Source of the DNA: Phoronis australis
Lineage: Eukaryota > Phoronida > Phoronidae
Assembly (NCBI GenBank): GCA_002633005.1
Contig: NMRA01000145.1
Coordinates: 718,973-782,972 of the forward strand
Reading direction: 5' to 3'
DNA: 64,000 nt
Each line of letters begins with the position of its first letter. Position 1 is the stretch's first letter. The notes under the pieces are model-generated. The model was not told the origin of the DNA. It saw only the letters and a program-made list of their open reading frames with translations, and made no database searches. This document shows positions 1-11,400 of this stretch, piece after piece. A program made the translations under genes and the position numbers.

Positions 1-59
1 GCCTTACTGAACAGTGCAACCTTTCCTCACATCGCAGATAATGAGCAAAAATATATTAT

Positions 60-494
60 GAACCCCGTTGTATAACGAGAAATCCCGGACTAGAAAACAG
101 ACTCACGCATCTTCAAAACAGCTAACCAGCCCGAAAAACACGAACCCTAACTTTTAAAAAGGAACCCCGGAGATCGGACAAGAAACCCAAACAATTTTTC
201 AAATTTTCTGAGACCGTTATCGGTAGCCTCAAACTTTGTCAAAAACTCTCATATAGTAAAACAACATAAGACGACAACTATTTAAAGTAGGAGGATTTAT
301 TTTTCACCAAACAATTAATGTTTGACAGAAAGTGTGGGCGGCCAGAATGGTGTTTCGGTCCCCGGATTTCCTGTTTGATACCTGGGGTTTGTTAAGTTAA
401 AAGTCAGGGTTGGTGTTTTTCGGGCTGGTTAGCTGTTTTGAAGGTGCGCAAGTCTGTTTTCGACTCCGGGATATCTGTTTTATACCGGGGTTCC
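60..494. repeat. Large inverted (fold-back) repeat
   Basis: Bases about 60-190 reappear as reverse complement at about 360-494, with roughly 80% identity by eye. The best-kept block reads CAAAACAGCTAACCAGCCCG in the left arm and is present inverted in the right arm. The arms are separated by about 170 bases. This is the shape of a fold-back or long-TIR MITE. No transposase is visible. Confidence 0.7.
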
Positions 495-1440
495 TCAGTT
501 TCGATCATGGAACACTGCGTATCATGCGCGCACCCAGCCTAGTAGGGCTCGAATTTTCCCGCGGTATGCGGACCTTTTACTGAATAATGAAATTAAAATG
601 ACCCGCGAAAAAAATATGGGGCCACTAGGTACAGGCCTACTAATTGTGCATCCGCGACGGTCGAATTCCTGTGGACTTTGACTGAGGACTTTTGTCTCGT
701 TTGCTCGGACTTTAGTTTCATTGACTGAGGCGGACCTTTAGTTTGCCAGGCTGACCGGGGCCAATGCGCGCCCATGCCCAACGTCTTTACTGCGCGTGAT
801 CAGAACAACTCCCCTTCCATTGGCAGCTCGATCCTCGCCATGTTGTAGTTCAGAATCATAAGAGCTGCTCTGGTTATGCAAAACTCACGGACATTTCGGA
901 TAAGAAATTAGCGTTTATTGTACTGAGGGGGCCGGGCGTCGCAGGAAGGAGAGCTGCCTGACTCAAAGCCGCCCGGCGGGGTTATACAAAACTCATGGAC
1001 ATTTTAGAATTAGATTCAGTCAGATTACATCCAAAACATGCAATATTTCGAGACGAACAAAGCATGACATTATTTTGTAATATCGGGCATCTGACTGGCC
1101 TTGAGGCCTGCAGCCCGCTCCGGGCCGGGGCGCCGGGATCGACTGATACCGCATTTTTTCCTGCAATTTTTGAACGAACTCGCGAAATGTTGTCGATTTC
1201 CAAAATATGTTATTTGGCTGGTGAGCCGACTCGTGCAGTTTTCAGTTACATTGCCACAATGAATTAATTCTTAAAAATTGCCATGCCGGTCGGACCGCTG
1301 AAGTCGTGGCTTGCTGGCCCAGGCTGCGTGTTTAGCTCAAGCTACCGCCCCACCTAGCGGCACGCAGGGAACCAGCGAGAAGTCGTGAACGAGACGATCA
1401 CGCTACCTGGTGACAGGTGCTGAGCTCCATTTGTTGGGAC
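495..1440. other. Intergenic, no gene recognised
   Basis: Only short open frames without family resemblance are present. A short phrase (CAAAACTCACGGACATTT near 880) recurs as CAAAACTCATGGACATTT near 987. An imperfect hairpin lies at about 1302-1378. Nothing else is supported. Confidence 0.5.
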
Positions 1441-1510
1441 AGAAGATGGCGCTTCGTTGCTGAATGTAAAACGCATGCGCGGGACCATTGGTGTTAGCAA
1501 CGGCAATACT
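1440..1510 (+). promoter_or_regulatory. Probable DNAI2 core promoter
   Basis: A compact cluster of TATA-less promoter words lies about 1 kb upstream of the DNAI2 start codon: AAGATGGCG (YY1-like), GCATGCGC (NRF1-like), ATTGG (inverted CCAAT), and GTTAGCAAC at 1493-1501, which contains an RFX-type half-site (RGCAAC). The coding exon that starts at 2456 is preceded by a splice acceptor, so an upstream non-coding exon is expected, and it could begin here. A possible donor is AAG|GTAATT near 1597. The motifs are seen; the promoter role is inferred. Confidence 0.4.
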
Positions 1511-2143
1511 CCATTACTCGTAAAACGGTGCAAATCCTTTCAAGAGTTAAATTGAATTTTTTGTTCATTTACTAGGCAAGACGTTGCGGGGATAAGGTAA
1601 TTGGAGGTAAATTGTATGTAAGATATGTGTATCTGGTTTTACTACCTCTATTTTTGTGCACTTTTTCGCGTGTACTGTAAACGTTCATGTGAAGAATACT
1701 GAACTTCTGTCCTGAGTGATGCATTTGTCGGCCATATCAGCAGATCAGGGGGTCACTCTGGCTAATCATTTTACATTATTCCTGACTACTGATGGAGGAA
1801 ATTTTCATTGTTCTACCTTCACTGTGTACCTGTATGATCACCTGGTTTATTCAATAGACGTGAAATTCACAAATCTTACATTTAATAATGCCACACTAGT
1901 GGCGCCACCAGGTGAAGATTGATTGTCGAATATACTGAATTGTTTAATTAATTAGAATAATGCAATCGGTCTTTGTAAATCGTTCCTTTTCCTGCTAAAA
2001 AGTACGCATTGATCGTATGCTTCAACACTGGCTATGCAACTAAGTTAAGATTGTGTATTATTTTGCATAATTTAGGCCAATTCATGTTCCACAAAGATTT
2101 TATTTATAGCCTTTTGACTTTGTCAAAATAATGCTAACATGCA

Positions 2144-2219
2144 GACTGGTTACTTGTCTATGGACTGGTTACTTGTCTGCGGACTAGTTACATGTCTACG
2201 TACTAGTTACTTGTTTACG
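2144..2219. repeat. 19-bp tandem repeat, four units
   Basis: Four head-to-tail diverged copies of GACTGGTTACTTGTCTATG occur just upstream of the first DNAI2 coding exon. They lie in the 5' intron or UTR and have no known role. Confidence 0.85.
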
Positions 2220-2476
2220 GCTTTAACTGTGGTCATCACTTGCACATGGTCAGTTTTCAAGTCCAGTCGCAGTCTTGAACTTAGTGTAATGCTTTTCAGT
2301 ACTGATCAGAGACCATTCTAAATTTTTGTTATCATGAATTGTCTTAATAAATGTTTTTTCTCAAAATATCTCAAGTATCTTTTTAAACTAATGGGCATAA
2401 AGCAAAGTGTGAAAACGGATGGGAATAAATAATTCGCATGCATTTCGTATTTCAGTCATTAAGTGAAATTTCCACC

Positions 2477-5400
2477 ATGGAGATTGTATATGTATATACG
2501 AAGAAGAGGAGTGAGTTTGGTCGGCAATGCAACTTCTCCGATCGGCCTGCAGAGCTCCATGTGGACATATCCCCTGACAAAAGCCTGTTGGAGAACTTTG
2601 TTGAAAAGAATCCAGTGGATACTGGGATACAATGCGCTCAAGCTATGTCCGAACATGAGGTTTGTTGGTGTGCGTGTGTGCGTATGCTTAGCATTCTTTT
2701 CTGGGTTAGCGTTCAGTGTACTTAAATTAGGGACTCAAATATCAGGGTGTGTGCATTATGCCATGAATGGGCCTTTAAAAACAAAGTTTTCAAAAGTTAG
2801 GGGTTAGCTTTACCTGATCGATCAATTTGGGTAAAAATGTCTGTAGAAAGTCTTAGCAGGATTTTTTCTTGTAGCCCAGCGACAATGCTGTTTGCAATTT
2901 TTCTTTAACTTTTTGTCATTGTTTTTGGCATTTTTCAATGTCAGTCTCATTTTTTCATTTTCTTTGGTTGTTTCTTTAGGTGAATACAGAAAGGTTCGAG
3001 ACAGACACACGGGGCATCAATCACACAGAGGGTGGTTGGCCCAAAGACGTCAACCCCCAAGAAGTCGAGCAGGTGATTCGGTATCGTAAGAAGGTGGAAA
3101 AGGATGAGATGTACATAAACACTATTCTACAGCTTGGCAGTGTAAGTTATATTAAATTTTACGAGCATAACACAAGTAAGAACGATGGTTATGACCGTGT
3201 TTTTTCCAAATAGCTCATCAGCTTGGTGTAGTATTCTTAATAACGGTTCTGTCGTCAACCAGATACAGAAGTGATTCTCCTAGATCCGAGATTTCCGAAC
3301 TGTCAGAATTGACTAAATGATTGTCGATAATCTCATTTTTCTGAATGTATTTTTGCTGTAAACATAATTCTTAAAGTGCCTTGCTACATTTAAAATGTAT
3401 ACATTGTATATTATGTTAAGAAGTTTACTAATGAAATATCTCTTTAATTTGAACGCATTAATTAAATATCAGAAAAGACTTTTTTTTTTTTTTTTAAATT
3501 TTTTTTATTCTCCCAGTTCAACATAAGTAAGGACAAAGGTCTGGGATTCCCTTGCCTTACTTTACAATTCAATGAAAATAAAGTTTACTAAGTTAAAAAT
3601 ATACGTGAACCGGATTTTGAAATAGATTTAACAACAGAAAACAAAAACATACAAGACAATATAGTAGTATATGGCTCTGAAAAAAAGGAGGGGGGAGAGT
3701 ATTTTGGAATGATAAAATATCCTTACATTGCTATCAAATTATGCATTTGTGACCACCTGTTTGTAAATTTTTCCATTTGTAAATTTTTTGAATAAATATG
3801 TTTTTCACTGGAGTAATAACTGTTAATTTCTTTTGTTAATACAATTAAATTTGGAGGTTTACCCTTGAGACGTTGCTTATATAAATGGAACTTGCTGAGA
3901 CACAAGATTAAATTTTGAATTGGCTGGCTTCTACATCTGTTTCCAAAGAAAACTGTAAGCACATTTGTACCAAGGGAAATATTAGTTTTGTTTCTAACCC
4001 AACCTTCAACATTGTTCCAAAAATTTTGAACAACATCACATTGCCAGTATAAGTGAAGCAAAGTCTCAGGTTCAGTCTTACAAAACGTACACAAGGGGGA
4101 GTTGGTTACCCCAATTTTGACAAGGTAAGAGTTACAGCTAATTATCCTATGTGACAGTCTAAATTGAAACCAACGAAGTTTCACGTCAAGTGTAAAATTC
4201 AGAAAGTAGGCAAATTTCCACCATTCTGTAGTGTCAGGTATTGCAAGTTCTGCCTGCCACTTCATCTCAGACCTAGGCCGGGCATATTTGTTTAGCACCA
4301 AAGTGTTATATATATGTTTTGTTCCCTTCTTGTCTGCAAGTAACAATTTCACAAAAATTGGGATAGAGGGTGCGTAGAAGGAAAACTTGTCTCTTTTTGA
4401 GATTTTCCATTTTTGACAAACAGCCTCATTGAGCCCATAAAAATTCAAAAATATTGGTCTAAAATTGAACTTTTTGCAAAAACCTTCAAAAGATAACAAA
4501 TATCCATGCTCGTCTAGTAGGTCTGAGATATAATAAACACCCTTTTCAAACCATCTTCTCCAAAATACAGTTTTTCCACCAATCAATACATTAGTATTAT
4601 ACCAAATTGGCTGATATGGTATTTCCTCCTGATCTATTATATTAGAAAAATCATACAGAAAGTTAAATAGTTCCTTCCAAAAAGGGTTCTCAGTTCGAGA
4701 TGCTGCATATTTGTAGAAATAGTTCCCAAATTTTAGACACTCCAATGATATCAAATCAGTGTTTAAGATGAGATTTAACCATGCAGTAGAAGAAAAGACT
4801 TATTACATGGTAATAATGTGCACTAATGCTAGCATCAGTTACAGCTGTACCATGGTTCTCTAACTGATATTTCTCTGATACACATCAACTCTGAATGTAT
4901 AACTGTAAAACTATATTACAAACTTAAGGCCTGAAGTATACATTGAATCAATCCAAAGTGACAGTGGGTTGTAAAAAGCTGCTGTATTGTCAATATTGTA
5001 AACATTTGTCAATGACTATTCGTGAGTCACATCTTCATCTCAGGTCATGGAGCATTGCATCCGACAGAACAACGCTATTGACATCTACGAAGAGTATTTT
5101 GACGATATCGACGAAGAAGAGGCTGATGAGTCACCGTCTGCGAAAACGATTAATGTATTCCGTGACCCGAACGAGCTGAAGCGAACAGCCACTCACATTT
5201 CATGGTTTCCGGATGGTCCGCGGAAGCTTGCCATTGCCTACTGCAACTTGGAGTTCCAAGGTTCATCGTCAGATACAAGCATGGATTCCTACATCTGGGA
5301 CGTGGGTGAGTGGACTGTATGTTAACTGGGTCACAACGGGCAATGCAATGCCCTCTGGTTTGTGATTTGGTATGAATATCAAGTGGTATCAAGAAAATCT

Positions 5401-8400
5401 AATTGATAATGGGTGCTGCTGGAATTTTGTTTGTGTTGAACAGTGAAAGGAAGTCAAGAGAAGAAATAAACTGAAAGTTAATCAAGTCTATCATCGATAA
5501 ATTAATCCAGATCTGAGTAGAATCTTGTAATTGTGTTTCTTTAAAATGCAAAAAAATCACAATAGATAACTACAGTAAGTTGACAAATACGGGAAAAAAT
5601 GCAGTTTTGTTTTTTAATTAATTACATTTTTGTCCACGTCAAGCCACAGGTTTACAAACAGGGAACAATGCTAGGAAATGTGTAGCTAGCGAATAGCTGA
5701 AAAGTAGGCAAAGCTGGTTTGGGTGATGTTTGATCGCTCACAAATGCATCCTCTGCAGTCACGCAGTTGGTAACACACAGATAGTAACCAGAGGGGAAAC
5801 AGTTTGTTTAGCGTTTGTATCATTCATTGGTTATGTTGTGTGTGGATGTCCTTGAGTGTCGTGTAGGAGTTATCTACCCATACACACGATGAGTTTACAT
5901 CTTTTGTGCTTTCAGAGAATCCAAACAAACCAGAGATGACAATTAAGCCAGTGTCTCCCCTGGTGTGTGTAGAGTATAATCCAAAAGACTCGCACATTCT
6001 TATCGGTGGTTGTTACAATGGTCAAATTGGTGAGTTGTTAAAAGAAGTTGCAGCAAAAGACTTAAATTTCCAGTTTTCATATTGAAATTTTTGGTTCTTT
6101 TCATAGGTATATAATTACCAAAGTATGTTTTGTCTTCTTAATTAAACCAAAGATGTGCGCCATTGATAATTCATACATAAATGTTGTGAGTGCCCAGCGA
6201 TACAATGAGTTAATGTCACTCATAGGTGGTTCACCTCTAAGTCACGGCAAGGAATTTTTCTCAGTTCCTACATTCAGTATTATCAAGATTTTGATTAGAA
6301 AAAAATTCATGATCCCATGGCAACTGCTGATTTTTAGATGATAACTAACTGGAAAAGGCGTAATTGCATGGTTCTGATCTGTATTTTTTAAGTTTGTGTT
6401 GTTGCTATGGTTTTGCACTTGACCATGTATTTAAATAGAAAAGTCACGTGATACTATTTGAAGTGGATCAGGATCCTTCTTTCTGTATACTGTGAGGCAT
6501 CGTGACAGTAGATACTAAGTTGTCGTCATTTCTTTTTGCTAACAGCTTACTGGGACACACGAAAAGGATCACAGCCCGTCGAAATGTCGCCAATTGAGCA
6601 CAGCCACCGCGACCCCGCGTACAAGACGATATGGTTGTCGTCTAAGACGGGGACGGAGTGTTTCTCTGCCTCCAGCGATGGTCAGGTATTGTGGTGGGAC
6701 ACGCGAAAGATGGGCGAACCTACAGAAAAGTTATACCTGGACCCGACTAAGAAACAAGACTTCACCAAGGCACAGGGGGCCATGTGTCTGGAGTATGAAC
6801 CAACCATAGTGAGTAGAGTTGTTACTCGAGTGCGCCACTCAATAAGTAATTGCAGTAGGCTATTGTGATAATGCAAATGTGAGGGTTTGTCAACATATGC
6901 GTTGTTGCTGTTTCTTCTTCTTAGATTGTTACTGACATGTTGGACGTGTTTTACACATTGAAATTAAAACTTACCATTATTTTCATTGGACTGCCATTAG
7001 TTTGTACAACCAAAATGAAATATACTGACATCTTATGTACTGATGAAGCAATGGTATGAAAACATTTGAAATGAAGTAAGGATTTCAAAGTTAGCATTGG
7101 AAAGATAAAAGCAATGCCATTTGTAGTGATGGTGATAATGAAGACAATGATAACAGGAACTGTGGTCACCATTGACACTGTTATACATTTATCCATGGCT
7201 GTGCCATTATGGCAGTTCATGTAATCTACGACTTGATTGATCCAAACTCTGTTGGATTATGACAACTGCATACTCGTTGGTAATTACTTGTTTTTTTGTA
7301 GCCCACTAAATTTATGGTTGGCACAGAGCAGGGAACTGTCATGTCATGTAACAGAAAAGCCAAGACGCCGGGCGAAAAGATTGTCGCTATATATCCTGGT
7401 CACCACGGGCCAGTCTATGCTCTACAGAGGAACCCGTTCTTCCCCAAAAACTTTCTCACCGTTGGTGACTGGACAGCAAGGGTGAGTAGTCTTTTGTGGG
7501 TTTTATTCTATTTTGTTTGGTGGTTGTTCTCGGTAATACTGAAATTATGTGAATATTCATTTCATGGCAATAGGTTTGACCCATCTTGAGAAGTTAAAAT
7601 ATAAATGCCATGCTTGTTATCACTTGATTGGTATTATTTCTTAAAGTATTTGTCCGTGTTCTTTATTTCTCGGTGGTGTTTTAGTGTCTCCAATCATTAA
7701 GGGTTTTATTACATAAATTAGAAAATACCACCAGATTCTCATATCTTGTATTGTGTTCTGGGTTCTTCACATTGAATAATTATTATCATAGCTTTGAGTG
7801 TGGGAATGAACTAGTCAAATTCTGTTTTAGGTGATCAAGTGTATGACAAACACAGATCTAGTTTAATTTGAAACGCCATTATGGAATTGATATTTAAAAA
7901 CTTGATGTACTTTTTAGTAGGGAAGCGGAGAATGTTTTCTTTAAAAAGGCATTGCTTTTTCATTGCAGATATGGTCTGAAGATATCAGGGAATCGTCTAT
8001 TATGTGGACAAAGTAAGTTAATTGCTTCTTTTAAAAAAATCATTTCACTGGTATCTCTAACCTAAAACTAAGGTATTATCAAACTGCAAATTATTCCATG
8101 TTTTACTGTAACTGCAACTGTCACTGTGACAAAATTCAAAATGCATCAGTTGTTGTAGAACAAGCCAAAGGTTAGCTAGCAACTTGTGGATGGAAGTCGT
8201 TTTAGTAGGATTTTAAATTTTGACAAGACATGGCATCTATGAACACTAAGCACTCTCTGAGAGACGAGGTCCTTTTCACAGGAGATGTCCAATGTTGGGT
8301 GAAGCGTTACACTTTTTTGTCGCTGCACTAGATTGTTGTTTTGCGTGTGTTGCAGGTATCATCTCTCTTATCTCACCGATGGCTGCTGGAGCCCCATCAG

Positions 8401-11400
8401 GCCTGCCGTCTTCTACACAACAAAAATGGACGGAACACTTGACATTTGGGACATCTTGTTCAAGCAAAACGACCCAACACTTAGCATACAGGTTTGTGAT
8501 CATGAATGCTTTGTTTGCACTGCACATAGACAGGAGTAGAACTAGTAATGACTGAACATTGGTGCCTATGATCTTACCTTAGGTTTTAAATACAGTAGAT
8601 GTGACTTACTAGGTGTTTTTTTTTTGGTCAATTTGGTTGTGTGTTCTGTTAGCAATTGCAGGCTGCCGGTCTCCATTCCTGTAGCATGCGTGATTAATAT
8701 ATTAATTTACTGTTTTGTGCATATTTAATTATGTAGTTTTAAAGCCAAGGAATATATTTTTTGTACGACTGTTATAGTGTTTTTAATTATAAAACAAAAT
8801 ATGCTGTTGTAAAATTGAGTTTTGTAATTTTTTAAGTTTTGCATACGATTTGATGTTCTTGGAGCTGTATCGCAAATGTGAGTTGCAGTTTTCAAGTTCC
8901 GACCTGCAGACGGACAATCCTGGTCCCTAAAAAGGGGATGTTACCATTTTCAGGTGTTTTTGGTCAATGGGCATATTTTACTTCCTCTGATGTGTATTTT
9001 GAATCTTTTTAGACAATTTTTGGTAACAATCTTTCAAACCTGAGCAATATTTTGTTATTATTTTTTAAACATAACAGTTTTAGAGTCTGTGTTAACCAAC
9101 CAGTTGGGTAGTTAGGAGATATACAGTTTGTTGGTTTAGGTAATATGATCTGAAGATCGTCAGGAAATGATTCAACTTATGCAGCCAGTTAGAACTTCTG
9201 ATCTTTTCTACATAAACTTTGCACCAGTCACTATAAAATGGCGGCATTGTAACATAAAAATGTTCAGATTAGAACTCTGTTGGTAAAAACTGTTTCACTG
9301 TATCGTCTCAGGTTTGTGACGAGCCACTGCACAGTCTGCGTGTACAGGAGCAGGGTGGACTCATCGCCACTGGGTCATACAGTGGTACCACCACCCTACT
9401 GGAACTGTCCAGTGGTCTGTGCACTCTACAGAGGAACGAGAAGGGATTGGTCACATCAGTAAGTAGCCACAGAATGTCTCCAGAGAGGTGTCATGCTGTT
9501 ACGAATTGAAGAAATTAAAGTACTGTAAAATAAGCAAAGTCAAGCTTGTCAATTGTATTCAGAAAAGAATCAAGATTGCTGGTGGAAGATACTGGGTAAT
9601 AATATTATCTTTTGTATTTTATGTTCTAATAAAATAATAAAGAGATCCATAGTAAAGGGATTTATGTGATAACTCCACCATTGGTTTTAAAATCAAAGAT
9701 TTTAGTTTTAAACATTTTGTGAGCTTGGTTGATTAATCCATTGTTGTGTCGCTGTTTCCGTTTTCCTTTTCCACAATATTGGAATGCACTGCTAACTCAC
9801 ATTATGCGCCAGTGGGACAAGTTTTTGTCAAATTTTGTTCACTAAATCTTAGTAATAATTGGCCACTGATTTTTCTCTTGTAGATGTTTGAGCGTGAAAC
9901 GAGAAGAGAAAAAATCCTTGAGGCGCGGCATAGGGAAATGAAGTTAAAGGAGAGAAACAAGAGTTCGGCAGGTGACAAGGTATGGCTTGAAATATTATCA
10001 ACAAAAATGTGACAAGTCTGTTTCATAATCATTTTTCTTGAAATAAATGACATAGTGTTAAACATGATTACCAAATGGCCTTTTTGACACTTGGTTGATT
10101 GATGTTAAAAGACGTGGAATTTAGTTTTCTACTCCAAAATATATTCATTACTGCTGAATTGTTTAGTACGTCCGATTACCACTAAGCAGACGGAATTGTT
10201 CAACTGAGCAGACGAATTTGTTCAACTAAGCAGACAGAATTATTTTGGGTCAAGTTTTAGTGACAATTTTGACTGCCCTTTTCAAATTAAGCTCTTTGCC
10301 AGAATGATTCTCCTTTTGACGTTCCAAGTCTGTTCAGTGATTTGTCAAAAATATGCTATACTGCATTATTTTTAGTTGACAACTTCCATCGATCTGAGGT
10401 TACATAATGGCTTAAATCTGTAATTACTCCTCTTACATTTCAAATGTGTTGACTATTCTAACTTGCTACGTGTGTTTTCTTAAAACTGCTCTATGGAATT
10501 ACTGAGCTTGTTCAAACAAGCTGTCACTAGGTGGCGGTAATGCATGTATCTAAATTTCAACTTTCTGTCATGATGTCTTTTCAAGAGCGTTGCTGAGAAT
10601 GAGATTGAAGAGGTAGAAATTGTTAAGAGATTGTCTCCCAGAATGGTTTTGTTTTCAATGAATTGTATTGAGTTTTGACATCGAAATTATTTAAAACCCT
10701 TCCCCAATTGTGAAGAGTGGTTACACGTGTCTCTGTTGTAATAGAAATATAAAATCATGTTTTGGATTTTAATGTTAAATTTTGCTATTCTGTGCCAGTC
10801 ATTCATCAATCTTAGTCATTTTTTTTCTGAGAAGACGAGGGTGCAAGTCAAAACATGAGTTTAACTTTGGTAGTTTTGAAACAAACTAATACCTGCATTG
10901 GTTTCTCTTTGGATATCCGGGCTTTGTTACAACTTGAGTATTCAATACTATTTAGAATTAAAAGTAAAAGTTTTACTGGATCGATTTGTTGTCTATTTTA
11001 AATGATTTGGACCAGTTATCAACTGGTTTGAGTTCAATTTTTACATATTAGTACTTCCGTGACTGAAGAAAGTAGTTTTGCCTATTGCATCTAGAAAAAA
11101 GGTTCTAGAAATTTTCAAAAAAATTACATAATCATCTCGATATAAGACCGGCATTTTTCTTCAGTCACGTAAGTGCTGTTATATTACCAGGTGTTCTCCT
11201 GCGTGTGTGTGTGTAGACTGAAGTGTTGAATTAACCGTAACATTTTACAGACCCCTCTCAGCTCCTATGGCCGAAAGTCTCGTCAGGTGTGAAACCACTG
11301 TAGTAGCTTGCTCGATAAACTCACTCCTTGCACATTCTAGAGCTGCAAAACAATCTTACTCTCGCTGCTGTATTCATCCCAGCTCATTCACTCTTGTTTC

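Noticed and set aside
995-1267. 90-codon frame upstream of DNAI2
   Set aside because: No domain, and a competing frame of similar length lies on the other strand.
2144-2219. Regularly spaced repeats considered as a CRISPR array
   Set aside because: Repeats are head to tail with no spacers, and the genome is eukaryotic.
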